A stretch of DNA of 64,000 bases from Calothrix sp. PCC 7716 (lineage in GTDB: Bacteria; Cyanobacteriota; Cyanobacteriia; Cyanobacteriales; Nostocaceae), in the NCBI RefSeq assembly GCF_019977735.1, contig NZ_AP025018.1, positions 1,426,001-1,490,000 of the forward strand, given 5' to 3'. The notes below the pieces were generated by a model. That model made no database searches and was not told the DNA's origin. It saw only the letters and a list, made by a program, of their open reading frames with translations. Positions 26,272-34,682 of the stretch are shown in pieces (within the stretch, counting starts at the first letter, position 1; each line of letters starts with the position of its first letter). The position numbers and the translations under genes are program-made.

Positions 26272-26288
26272 AATGTAATAATTACATT
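26272..26288. promoter_or_regulatory. perfect inverted repeat AATGTAAT-A-ATTACATT
   Basis: A 17-bp perfect palindrome in the 479-bp region upstream of the PATAN gene. Its size and symmetry are those of a dimeric regulator operator. The regulator is unknown and chance is possible in AT-rich DNA. Confidence 0.4.
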
Positions 26289-26426
26289 GTGAAAATAAAT
26301 ATTTGCCCGTACTACTAATATTTGCTACCGTTTTCTGACACTAGATGGGCAATAGAATACCATCAAAATGAGAATTGTCTTTTATAAAACAATAATTACT
26401 TACGTATAAGTGTATTAATTTTTAAA

Positions 26427-26494
26427 CAAAATAAGTGATAACACTTGCATTAAACCCTTAGTAGGCTTACTTAACAGTGTTATTACTTATTTTG
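26427..26494. promoter_or_regulatory. 19-bp imperfect inverted repeat (hairpin) before the signalling operon
   Basis: CAAAATAAGTGATAACACT (26427-26445) pairs with 26476-26494 with a single mismatch, across a 30-base spacer. It is about 130 bp before the PATAN start and likely lies in the promoter or leader. No poly-T follows, so it is not a clear terminator. The rest of the 26145-26623 region holds no gene that I can see. Confidence 0.55.
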
Positions 26495-26623
26495 ATATCT
26501 GAAAAATGAACTATCCTTTTATGTAGTACAGAGACATCTCGTTATAAAAAGGTTGTAGCGAACCCAATATTTCAGTCACAAGGTGCAGCTTTGTATAAAT
26601 TGATATACAGTAGCTATAAAAAA

Positions 26624-27469
26624 ATGAGTTTATCTAGTTCTTTCACAGATTTTTCTTTAGCTGAACTATTTCAGCTGATTGACCAAGGAAAAAAGTCAGG
26701 TTGTTTGACGGTTTGTACTTTACCTAACTTGAAAGTTATTGGTTCAAAATCGCAGCATTACTATATTTGGTTTCGACAAGGAAATGTAGTTGCTGCGACA
26801 AGTAAATTAAATGGACTTGGGTTAATCGAAAAGATTGTACAGCGAGGTTGGGTAAACGAACGTACATTGAAAAGACTTCGTTTGCAAGCAGCAACAGATA
26901 CACCTTTAGGTTTATATCTCAAAACTTTAGAAATTTTAAGCGCAGAGCAGTTAAACTTGTTGTTTGCAAGTCAGTTACAGCAAGTTAGACAGTTATTTGA
27001 AATCCAAAAGGGTGTTTTTAAGCTCGATAGTAAAGCAATTTTACCTACGAGCGAAATGACTGGGATAAGTTTACGCGCTACAGAAGTGGCTTTAATGGCT
27101 TTACGAGTAATTAAAAATTGGGCAGCTTTGGCTGATGCTCTACCCAACCCGACTTCGGCAATCGAAGGAATTACACCCGCTAAAACCCAACTCCATCTGC
27201 ATCCCCTTGAATGGCAGTTATGGGAATTTGCTGATGGTTTTGTTAGTTTAAACACACTTGCATCTCAACTTAACCAACCTATTGCTACTATCCAGCAAGT
27301 TGCTTTCCGATTGATGGTTGCTGGTTTGGTTGAAGAAATTCCCTTATCATCGCATTCACAGAGCTTTGATGGTTATATGTCCACTTACAGTCCTCAAAAG
27401 TCTCAACCATTAAAAGTGAGTACTTCGTTTTTACAAAATCTAGTTGGTTTTCTGAAGAGTAAAGCTTAA
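26624..27469 (+). CDS. PATAN/DUF4388 domain protein
   Basis: A 281-residue protein from the ATG at 26624; an in-frame TTG at 26591 gives a poor start. It begins MSLSSSFTDFSLAELFQLID and continues KKSGCLTV ... IWFRQGNVVAA, the PATAN (DUF4388) fold common in cyanobacterial signalling proteins such as the N-terminal part of PatA and PixG. The C-terminal half (about 195-260) looks like a winged-helix-type helical domain (LWEFADGFVSLNTLASQLNQ). No receiver domain is present. It starts a plus-strand series of GTPase and roadblock genes, 21 bp before the first GTPase. Confidence 0.8.
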   Translation: MSLSSSFTDFSLAELFQLIDQGKKSGCLTVCTLPNLKVIGSKSQHYYIWFRQGNVVAATSKLNGLGLIEKIVQRGWVNERTLKRLRLQAATDTPLGLYLKTLEILSAEQLNLLFASQLQQVRQLFEIQKGVFKLDSKAILPTSEMTGISLRATEVALMALRVIKNWAALADALPNPTSAIEGITPAKTQLHLHPLEWQLWEFADGFVSLNTLASQLNQPIATIQQVAFRLMVAGLVEEIPLSSHSQSFDGYMSTYSPQKSQPLKVSTSFLQNLVGFLKSKA

Positions 27470-27490
27470 CGACTTTATAAATTAAATGTT

Positions 27491-28027
27491 ATGGAAATTC
27501 TACGGATTGTAGTCACAGGAAGTGTTGGTGCGGGAAAAACAAGTTTCATTCGCACGATTAGCGAAATAGATGTTGTTGACACCGATAAGCGTGCAACTGA
27601 TGAAATGGCAGAAATTAAAGCTAACACTACTGTAGCTTTAGACTTCGGGCGCCTAACAATCAGTCCGAAACAATCGCTTCACTTATACGGTACACCCGGA
27701 CAAGCGCGGTTTGATTTTATGTGGGATATTTTAATTCAGAGAGCGAATGCTTATATTTTATTAATTGATGCCCACCGTCCTGAACATTTTCGCCACAACC
27801 GTAAAATTCTTCAGTTTTTTAAAAAAAGAGTAGACATTCCTTATTTAATTGGCATAACACATTCTGATTGTGAAGGCGCCTGGGAAGCGTCGGATATTGC
27901 CTTGAGTCTGGGAATGCTAGACGAACAACCACCCATTGTAACTGTTAACGCAACAGAAACAGCATCAGTCCGAGAAAGTTTAATTAATGTTGTTGAGCTA
28001 TTGACAAATTGCTATCAACATCATTAG
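27491..28027 (+). CDS. Ras-like small GTPase, first copy
   Basis: A 178-residue P-loop GTPase of the bacterial small-GTPase group paired with roadblock proteins (COG2229/MglA-related). G1 is GSVGAGKTS at 10-18, G3 is YGTPGQARF at 66-74, and the switch I region contains T46/T47 of KANTTVALDFG. The G4 position reads THSD (123-126) rather than NKxD. It is translated 21 bp after the PATAN gene and followed by a roadblock gene, the usual GTPase/GAP-like pairing of MglA-MglB. A function in polarity, motility or sensing is inferred from family only. Confidence 0.85.
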   Translation: MEILRIVVTGSVGAGKTSFIRTISEIDVVDTDKRATDEMAEIKANTTVALDFGRLTISPKQSLHLYGTPGQARFDFMWDILIQRANAYILLIDAHRPEHFRHNRKILQFFKKRVDIPYLIGITHSDCEGAWEASDIALSLGMLDEQPPIVTVNATETASVRESLINVVELLTNCYQHH

Positions 28028-28203
28028 TACAAAAAATCATTGAAAAATAAATTGTAATATATAGCACATTCATTATTATTTCTTAAAGTATATTTCACCT
28101 TAATATTGTTGAGTTTTGCTCACTATATCGAGATAATACTGTTACTGTATATGTGGTGATAAAAACATCGGATTCAGCAAAAAAAATAAGTACATAAACC
28201 GCT

Positions 28204-28767
28204 ATGGCTTTAGGCAGAATCCTGAAGCTACTCATGGGTGGGTTTCAGCAGTCTCCATCTGAAATTTTGCCGGAGCCTCAGAAAACCGAGTCTGACATCA
28301 AATCAGACGAAGTAGAAGCAACCGTCATTCCAACTCCAGCCATTGAGTTACAACCGCTTGATTTAACAGCTATTGAATTACCAACTCCAAAACAAGACAT
28401 GATTAATATTTCGATGTTGCAACAAGAGTTGCAAAACTTTGTCACAGGCGCCTCAGATGTTCAAGGTGCTGCACTAGTAAGTCCAGATGGTCTTGCCTTA
28501 GCATCAGTACTTCCTGGTGGGATGGATGAAGAACGTACTGCCGCCATGTCAGCTTCAATGCTGTCGCTTGGTGAGAGAATTGGGCGTGAGCTAGCACGCG
28601 GAAACGTTGAACGTATTGTAGTTGAAGGCGAAAAAGGTTACGGTGTTTTAATTGGATGCGGTAGTGAGGCTGTATTACTAGTGCTAGCAAGCGCCGCAGT
28701 AAAACAAGGAATTTTATTTTTGGAACTCAAACGGGTGGTAGCAAGAATAGCCCCTTTGTTGGCATAA
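28204..28767 (+). CDS. roadblock/LC7 domain protein with N-terminal extension
   Basis: A 187-residue protein. Residues about 65-187 are a roadblock/LC7 fold (MINISMLQQELQNFVTG, VQGAALVSPDGLALAS, GERIGRELARG, VEGEKGYGVLIGCG). The first 65 residues form a proline- and acid-rich extension absent from the second copy at 30098-30466; the two roadblock parts are nearly identical. In MglA/MglB systems roadblock proteins act as GTPase-activating partners. Separated by 176 bp from the first GTPase, so it may have an own promoter. Confidence 0.85.
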   Translation: MALGRILKLLMGGFQQSPSEILPEPQKTESDIKSDEVEATVIPTPAIELQPLDLTAIELPTPKQDMINISMLQQELQNFVTGASDVQGAALVSPDGLALASVLPGGMDEERTAAMSASMLSLGERIGRELARGNVERIVVEGEKGYGVLIGCGSEAVLLVLASAAVKQGILFLELKRVVARIAPLLA

Positions 28768-28919
28768 CTAATAATCCTTACTCAGATGCTTGGATTACTG
28801 AGTTTAAGTGATGCTGACAAAGCATAAAAATATTAAAGGTTTATCAGTGGAAAGCATCGAATAATTTAAAGCAACACAAACAATTTATTTCTAGAAAGCA
28901 GTCAGGAGTTTATTACATC

Positions 28920-29477
28920 ATGGCCTTAGACCCACATGTCTTTATGTCCACCCTTGAAAAGCGCGTCATGTTAACTTCGGCTGACAAAGCTTTATTAAAA
29001 TCTGAGGCAGAGTGGGGTGCAAAATTAGCTCCAGAAATGGCCGACCACTTTTATGCTTATCTCGGACGTGACCCAGAAATGAACGACATACTTAATGGTG
29101 ATGGCTCAGGACGAGTTCATCGTTTACACGAAACCTTCGTTAACTGGTTCCAAGAAATGTTTACAGGTATGGACGGATGGGGTAATGCATACGCAGACCG
29201 TCGTTGGAGAATTGGTTTAGTTCACGTCCGTCTTGGTATTGGACCCCAGCATGTCGTTCCAGCAATGGCTACAGTTGTACACGAAGTTGGCAAACGTCTC
29301 AAAGCTGATGGTAAAACTGAAGAACTCAAAGACGCGCTAGGAAGAATTTGCATGATTGATTTAGCTTTTATCGAACAAGCATATGTAGAAGTTTCTTCCT
29401 CCGCAGTCCTTCAAGAAACTGGTTGGAGCGAAGGTTTGTTTAGACGCTTAATTGCTACTGGCGCCAAATCAATGTAA
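28920..29477 (+). CDS. protoglobin (globin-coupled-sensor-type haem domain), single-domain
   Basis: A 185-residue protein consisting of a protoglobin-type domain. The proximal haem His is probably H102 in RRWRIGLVHVRLGI, the usual R-x-x-I-G-x-x-H pattern; hydrophobic pocket residues appear around DHFYAYLGRDPEM. There is no fused kinase, cyclase or methyl-accepting domain, so any signal must go through a partner. Protoglobins bind O2, NO or CO. Its place between two GTPase/roadblock pairs suggests that it feeds a gas or redox signal to them, which is inference. A clear gap of 90 bp precedes the second GTPase. Confidence 0.85.
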   Translation: MALDPHVFMSTLEKRVMLTSADKALLKSEAEWGAKLAPEMADHFYAYLGRDPEMNDILNGDGSGRVHRLHETFVNWFQEMFTGMDGWGNAYADRRWRIGLVHVRLGIGPQHVVPAMATVVHEVGKRLKADGKTEELKDALGRICMIDLAFIEQAYVEVSSSAVLQETGWSEGLFRRLIATGAKSM

Positions 29478-29567
29478 TTTGATCTCCCCCTAACCCCCGA
29501 ACTCGCGGGGGGAGAACAAATGCTCTAAATGTTTACAGGCGCCGAGTTCACAGTCTAATCAAAATAG

Positions 29568-30068
29568 ATGAGAATTTTACGTGTTGTAGTTACGGGTAAT
29601 GTAGGTGCTGGAAAAACAACCTTTATCCGCACAATTAGCGATACCGATGTCATAGATACTGATAAAAAAGCTACTGATGAGACTGCTAAACTCAAACCAA
29701 AAACAACGGTAGCAATGGACTTTGGTACTTTAGCACTATCTAACAAAGATTCATTGCATCTGTATGGTACACCAGGACAAGCTCGGTTTGAATTTATGCG
29801 AGATATTCTAATAGAAAACGCCAATGCTTGTGTTGTATTAGCAAATGCAACTCGCAAAGCTGACTTATTATATGCGCGTGCGGTAGTTGAACTTATTGAT
29901 GAGCAATTGCAAATTCCATATATAGTTGGACTGACGCATACCGATTCGCCTTCTCAAGAATTATCGGATATTTCTGCTCTATTCACAAAGGCGCCCATAA
30001 CCCTAGTCAACGTTACCGACCGAATTTCAATCAAGACAGTGCTAACCAAATTATTAAAGCAGTTGTAA
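29568..30068 (+). CDS. Ras-like small GTPase, second copy
   Basis: A 166-residue paralogue of the GTPase at 27491-28027: G1 GNVGAGKTTF, switch I KPKTTVAMDFG, G3 YGTPGQARF, and G4-like THTD. The two share the same architecture, including the diverged G4. It is followed by a roadblock gene 29 bp downstream with a strong ribosome binding site, suggesting stoichiometric co-expression. Whether the two GTPases work separately or form a relay cannot be seen from sequence. Confidence 0.85.
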   Translation: MRILRVVVTGNVGAGKTTFIRTISDTDVIDTDKKATDETAKLKPKTTVAMDFGTLALSNKDSLHLYGTPGQARFEFMRDILIENANACVVLANATRKADLLYARAVVELIDEQLQIPYIVGLTHTDSPSQELSDISALFTKAPITLVNVTDRISIKTVLTKLLKQL

Positions 30069-30097
30069 TAACAAATAAATTGTGTAGGAGGATAACC

Positions 30098-30466
30098 ATG
30101 ATTAATACTTCAATGCTACAAGATGAAATACAAAACTTTGTTACTGGTGCATCAGATGTTCAAGGTGCAGCATTAGTAAGTCCAGATGGTTTAGCACTTG
30201 CATCAGTACTACCAGGACCAATGGATGAAGAACGTACAGCAGCAATGTCAGCTTCAATGCTTTCGCTTGGTGAACGCATTGGACGCGAACTCGCACGTGG
30301 TAGCGTTGAACGTATCGTAGTCGAAGGTGAAAAAGGTTACGGTGTGTTAGTTGGTTGCGGTAGTGATGCCGTACTACTCGTGCTTGCTGGTGCAGGAGTT
30401 AAACAAGGTATTTTATTTTTAGAAATCAAGCGAATTATTAGTAGACTGGCGCCGTTAATTGGATAA
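30098..30466 (+). CDS. roadblock/LC7 domain protein, short copy
   Basis: A 122-residue roadblock/LC7 domain protein from the ATG at 30098. The upstream AGGAGG, seven bases before it, is an almost ideal Shine-Dalgarno and decides this start over in-frame codons from 30080. It is nearly identical to the C-terminal part of 28204-28767, indicating duplication of the GTPase/roadblock pair. Proposed role: GAP-like or effector partner of the second GTPase. Confidence 0.9.
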   Translation: MINTSMLQDEIQNFVTGASDVQGAALVSPDGLALASVLPGPMDEERTAAMSASMLSLGERIGRELARGSVERIVVEGEKGYGVLVGCGSDAVLLVLAGAGVKQGILFLEIKRIISRLAPLIG

Positions 30467-30490
30467 AAAATTTTAAAAGGAATTTTAACA

Positions 30491-30952
30491 ATGTTACGTC
30501 CTAATTTGGGTGATTTTAGCAGTATTGTTTGCTTTAAAGCTGCGATTGTGGGAATGGAAGATGCTTTAGGAGAGAAAGCAACCGCAATTGCATTAACAAC
30601 AGCAGGTCGCAGTCGCGGTAGACAGCTTGCAACTGAACTTGGTTTAAATAGTTCAATGATGTCTCTTGATGATATCGGTTACAAACTTGGTTATGCCTTG
30701 GGTAAAACCGGTACATGTTTATGTAGCATAGAAAAAATTGTTTCCGAAGGTGATGTCATTAAAGTCTACACCAGCGAAACTTTATGTTCAGCAGGAGAAC
30801 CCCAAGGTTCTGAACGTAAATGTACATATACTCTTGGGGCTGTTTGGGGCGCCTTAGAACAAACTCTCGGTAAGCGCTTTCAAGGTAAACACACCGAGTC
30901 AGTGCTACGTGGTGGCACTCATGATGTATTTGAATTTACTGAATTCAAATAA
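30491..30952 (+). CDS. V4R-like small-molecule-binding domain protein
   Basis: A 153-residue soluble protein. The C-terminal half has the spaced cysteines and glycines of V4R-type domains (TLCSAGEPQGSERKCTYTLG, then VWGALEQTLGKRF). V4R domains bind hydrophobic small molecules and often accompany signalling or metal/haem systems. Family assignment is from pattern only. It starts 24 bp after the short roadblock gene and is therefore probably the last gene of the GTPase series. A cysteine run (TGTCLCSIE) could bind metal. Confidence 0.55.
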   Translation: MLRPNLGDFSSIVCFKAAIVGMEDALGEKATAIALTTAGRSRGRQLATELGLNSSMMSLDDIGYKLGYALGKTGTCLCSIEKIVSEGDVIKVYTSETLCSAGEPQGSERKCTYTLGAVWGALEQTLGKRFQGKHTESVLRGGTHDVFEFTEFK

Positions 30953-30960
30953 CCCTTATC

Positions 30961-30987
30961 TTGTGGAGCGGGCATCCCTGCCCGCCC
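30961..30987. repeat. dispersed palindrome TTGTGGAGCGGGCAT...CCCGCCC
   Basis: A member of the TTGTGGA repeat family with stem GCGGGCA/TGCCCGC, where both sides have changed from the A/T version at 4668-4697, so the pairing is conserved. It lies between the V4R gene and the convergent ChuX-like gene. Confidence 0.65.
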
Positions 30988-31003
30988 AGTATTATTTACA
31001 CAC

Positions 31004-31408
31004 TCAAAGCACAACAGGCGCCGTCTCCCAAACCTCCCCATACTCATCACGCAAAGCTTGCCAAGCTTCCACCTGTCCAGGTTCATACTCTCCTGGTTTG
31101 CCCCACTGTAAAAACAGACTCAACGCTGACTCTTGCTTCTCATCTAAAAATCTAATTGCATAAGTTGTAAAGTTACCACGCTTCGCTTCACCTGTTTCAA
31201 ATTTTACCTTCTTGATTAAGTCCATATTTAAGTGAAACTCGAAACCCTCGGTGTGCATGTTCGCGTATTTGCCTTTCGCTAACTCCGCATAGAATATTTT
31301 CTCGACTTTTCCGCGCGCTTCTAACACTGCGGCACTACTTGTAACAATTAAACGCAAAGTACCTAAGCTCTCGCAAGCTTCCAAAAACTCTTTTAACGGT
31401 TTAGCCAT
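31004..31408 (-). CDS. ChuX/HutX-like haem-binding family protein (tentative)
   Basis: A 134-residue soluble protein. The pattern LGTLRLIVTSSAAVLEARG and, further on, NMHTEGFEFHLNMDLIKKV followed by TYAIRFLDEKQESALSLFL resembles the ChuX/HutX group of cytosolic haem carriers. Members of this family are small, single-domain proteins. The match is from memory and not firm; if correct it would link haem handling to the protoglobin module with which it converges. Confidence 0.5.
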   Translation of the reverse strand: MAKPLKEFLEACESLGTLRLIVTSSAAVLEARGKVEKIFYAELAKGKYANMHTEGFEFHLNMDLIKKVKFETGEAKRGNFTTYAIRFLDEKQESALSLFLQWGKPGEYEPGQVEAWQALRDEYGEVWETAPVVL

Positions 31409-31525
31409 TTTTAAAGACCTCTATATTAACCTGTATCTTTAAGATACTGGGTTTATTGCACTTTATGAAGAAATGTAAAGAAATGTGTAAGTTTAATTTT
31501 CTATACTAGTAGTTAAGAATGGTAT

Positions 31526-33004
31526 ATGACACCCGCTATGCTACATAACCGTTACAGTGTTATCAACAAAATTGCACAAAACGGAGCAAGACGCACTTTA
31601 CTTGCTCAAGACCAGCAAAATGAAAAATTGGTAGTTATCAAGGTTTTGTTGTTTAGCGAAGAGTTTCGCTGGGAAGATTTAAAATTATTTGAAAGAGAAG
31701 CAGAAACGCTCAAACATCTTGAACATCCAGCTATACCCCAGTACCTGGACTATTTTGAGCTAGATGCACCTGAAATGAAGGGGTTTGGGCTAGTACAAAA
31801 ATATATAGAAGCTAAGTCACTTCAAGAATATGTAGAAGCTGGGCGAAATTTTAGCGAACACGAAATTATTCAATTAGGTAAATTATTATTAGAAATATTA
31901 AATTATTTACATTCACGGCAACCAGCAGTTATTCATCGTGACATCAAACCAAGTAATATTTTATTAAATAATAGCTCTGGCAACAGTGTAGGAGATATAT
32001 ATTTAATAGATTTTGGCTCAGTGCAAACAAGTGTAAAGTCACATGGTACTAGAACAGTTGTTGGTACATATGGTTACATGCCACCCGAACAATTTGGAGG
32101 AAGAGCTTTTCCAGCATCAGATTTATATAGTTTGGGGATGACTTTAATATATTTGGCAACAAAAAAGCAGCCCTCTGAATTACTAGATGACGACTTAAAC
32201 ATACAACTAAATAATATAAATAACCTTAGCATTGAATTAAAAACTTGGTTAAATTTAATGATACAACCTAGTTTAAATCGACGTTTTAATACAGCTAAAA
32301 TAGCATTAGAATGTATAAATAATTTATCAGATATAACTTCAAAACATGAATTTGATTTAGTTGATAAAAATATTGGTTATGGGCAATGCAAACCATCGTC
32401 GAGTAAAATCAAACTTATTAGAACTAATCATAAGCTAGAAATAAAATTTCCAGCTAAAACCGGATGGCAAATATTTGGTGATATCTGTTATGCATCCTTT
32501 CCAACGTTAATAATATCATTTGTTGGATTTTTCTTTTTACAAAGTGTAATTAGTATAATAAGTAACATTTTTATAAACGCATTAAGTTCTGGAGATTTGA
32601 TTACACTATCGTTTCTGACACTATTAGGTATATCACTGGCTTTTTACATTATAATTAATGTAGTAATTATACTTTTTGGAAGAAAAGTTTTAACGCTAGA
32701 TGAAAAGCAAGTAGTTATTGCTACTGAGGTATTCAGCAGTAAAATATTAGCTGGATTAGAACCAAAAATAATTGCTAGAGAACATATTTGGAAAATAGTT
32801 GCTAGCGCAGAGCAATATAAACTAATAAATTTAAAAAACATGGTAGAAAAAATGCAAAAATCTCCAAGTATAATTATTTGGGAGTCAACATTTGGACAGC
32901 ATGATTTGAGTACAGTTTTGCATCAACCTTTAACATTAGAAGAGCGCGACTGGTTAGCACAGGAAATAAGCAATTTTTTAGATGTTCCCCTGTTAAAAGA
33001 ATAG
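31526..33004 (+). CDS. Ser/Thr protein kinase with C-terminal membrane segments, first of a tandem pair
   Basis: A 492-residue Hanks-type kinase. Catalytic Lys K39 (VVIKVLL), HRD at 137-139 with K141 and N144 (HRDIKPSN), and DFG at 162-164 are all present, so it is probably active. The glycine loop is degenerate (AQNGARRTLLA), as often in the cyanobacterial subfamily. After about residue 300 come two hydrophobic segments (about 325-350 and 360-385) and a basic/acidic C-terminal domain, so the kinase domain faces the cytoplasm. Substrates are unknown. It is duplicated by the next gene. Confidence 0.92.
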   Translation: MTPAMLHNRYSVINKIAQNGARRTLLAQDQQNEKLVVIKVLLFSEEFRWEDLKLFEREAETLKHLEHPAIPQYLDYFELDAPEMKGFGLVQKYIEAKSLQEYVEAGRNFSEHEIIQLGKLLLEILNYLHSRQPAVIHRDIKPSNILLNNSSGNSVGDIYLIDFGSVQTSVKSHGTRTVVGTYGYMPPEQFGGRAFPASDLYSLGMTLIYLATKKQPSELLDDDLNIQLNNINNLSIELKTWLNLMIQPSLNRRFNTAKIALECINNLSDITSKHEFDLVDKNIGYGQCKPSSSKIKLIRTNHKLEIKFPAKTGWQIFGDICYASFPTLIISFVGFFFLQSVISIISNIFINALSSGDLITLSFLTLLGISLAFYIIINVVIILFGRKVLTLDEKQVVIATEVFSSKILAGLEPKIIAREHIWKIVASAEQYKLINLKNMVEKMQKSPSIIIWESTFGQHDLSTVLHQPLTLEERDWLAQEISNFLDVPLLKE

Positions 33005-33010
33005 AAACCG

Positions 33011-33025
33011 AGAAACCTGGTTTCT
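33011..33025. repeat. AGAAACCTGGTTTCT palindrome
   Basis: A single 15-bp copy of the AGAAACC palindrome family between the two kinase genes. Confidence 0.7.
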
Positions 33026-33054
33026 TTACATTATTAACAAAAGTAACAGAATAT

Positions 33055-34650
33055 ATGAATACTTTTCTATCGCTTGCAAATGAGTTACTCAATAATCGCT
33101 ATAAAGTTCAGAGAGAGCTAGGACGAAACGCTGGGCGCCGAACTTTTTTAGCGCATGATTTGCAAACACAGGAGTTAAGAGTGATTAAATTATTAATTTT
33201 TAACGATAATTTTCACTGGGATGACTTAAAACTATTTGAGCGCGAAGTTGAAACCCTCAAATCTTTATCGCATTCTTCAATTCCTCAATATATAGATTAC
33301 TTTAGTGTAGATACTCCTAATTTAAAAGGATTTGCGTTAGTCCAAACTTATATCAACGCTCAGTCTCTTCAAGAGTACTTGATGGCTGGTAGAACATTTA
33401 GCGAAACAGAAGTAAAGCAGTTAGCAAAATCTTTACTTTTAGTATTAGATTATCTCCACTCACACGAACCGCCCGTTATTCATCGCGATATTAAACCAAG
33501 TAATATATTATTAACTAACCGTTCTGCTCATCATATTGGGGATGTTTATTTAGTAGATTTTGGTTCTGTACAAACTGCAAATGCTCAAGATGGAACCATG
33601 ACAATAGTAGGTACTTATGGCTACATGGCGCCAGAACAATTTGCAGGTAGAGTCTCTTTTGCCTCCGACTTATACAGTCTAGGTGCAACGCTTATCCATT
33701 TAGTCACAGGTATTGAACCAGTTGATTTGCAATTCGTAGATTTACAAATTCAGTTTGAACATGCGGCAAACATTAGTTCTACATTTAGAGATTGGTTAAA
33801 GTTAATGACCCATCCTAGTCTTTCAAAACGATTTAATTCGGTACAGTCTGCTTTAAACGCACTATTAACTGGCGAACTAACAATTAAGAAGCCGCCTTTA
33901 AGTAATATTAATCTAAAAAAAGCCCCTAGTCATATAGATATTACCATCCCTTATATACAACACTCATCGACAAGAAAAGCTTATCTTCAAGTCATAAACA
34001 ATCTAAAAAAAGATTATCAGCCAACTTGGGGTAGTAAAGTATTTGATATTATAACTCTTCGTCGTTTTTGGTCATGGTTAATTTTCGCTTCATTCACTTT
34101 GTTAGCAATACTGCTAATTGTTGGTATTCCCATCTCAGTTTTTTGGTCTTTTCTTTTCTTTGTACCCGAATTTATTCGCTTTCATCTCTTATTTGTTTGT
34201 GCAGGCGCCATCACGCTATACTTACTATCACCAAAATCAGCTTTTGATATAAAAAGTTTTTATCAAACCGTGGCGCCTGATGAAAAAGCCATATCACAAG
34301 ACAATATCAAACATATAAATGCTTTAAAAATTAATATAAATGACGAAATTGTCATAATTAGATTGCTTTATACAAGTATATTTCAAACCAAAGAAAGCTA
34401 CACTATTTTGAAACAACCTAGACAAAATATTTCTGAAATAATATTTGAAAAGAAAAGTTATAAAATAGTAGAGACAGGAACCGATAGTAATGGAAATAAA
34501 AGTACAGAGCAAAGGGAAGTACCACCCAGCTTATACTTACTAGTGGGAAACAAAAGGTTTGGACTACACTATAAACTTACCGCACCGGAAATTTACTGGT
34601 TAGCAGAAGAACTTAGTTATTTTTTAGATATACCCATCACTTGGGAGTAA
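33055..34650 (+). CDS. Ser/Thr protein kinase with C-terminal membrane segments, second copy
   Basis: A 531-residue paralogue of the preceding kinase. K45 (VIKLLI), HRD at 143-145, and DFG at 168-170 are intact. The Gly-rich loop is ELGRNAGRRTFLAHD. Hydrophobic segments lie at about 340-365 and 370-395, followed by a cytosolic C-terminal domain with an SYTILKQPRQNI segment. The two genes are 50 bp apart with a palindromic repeat between them and probably arose by tandem duplication. The C-terminal domains have diverged more than the kinase domains, consistent with different regulatory inputs. Confidence 0.92.
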   Translation: MNTFLSLANELLNNRYKVQRELGRNAGRRTFLAHDLQTQELRVIKLLIFNDNFHWDDLKLFEREVETLKSLSHSSIPQYIDYFSVDTPNLKGFALVQTYINAQSLQEYLMAGRTFSETEVKQLAKSLLLVLDYLHSHEPPVIHRDIKPSNILLTNRSAHHIGDVYLVDFGSVQTANAQDGTMTIVGTYGYMAPEQFAGRVSFASDLYSLGATLIHLVTGIEPVDLQFVDLQIQFEHAANISSTFRDWLKLMTHPSLSKRFNSVQSALNALLTGELTIKKPPLSNINLKKAPSHIDITIPYIQHSSTRKAYLQVINNLKKDYQPTWGSKVFDIITLRRFWSWLIFASFTLLAILLIVGIPISVFWSFLFFVPEFIRFHLLFVCAGAITLYLLSPKSAFDIKSFYQTVAPDEKAISQDNIKHINALKININDEIVIIRLLYTSIFQTKESYTILKQPRQNISEIIFEKKSYKIVETGTDSNGNKSTEQREVPPSLYLLVGNKRFGLHYKLTAPEIYWLAEELSYFLDIPITWE

Positions 34651-34658
34651 GTAAGTAC

Positions 34659-34675
34659 GGTGGGCAGTGCCCACC
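34659..34675. repeat. GGTGGGCAGTGCCCACC palindrome
   Basis: A 17-bp copy in the spacer between the convergent kinase gene and phoH. Confidence 0.75.
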
Positions 34676-34682
34676 ATACATA

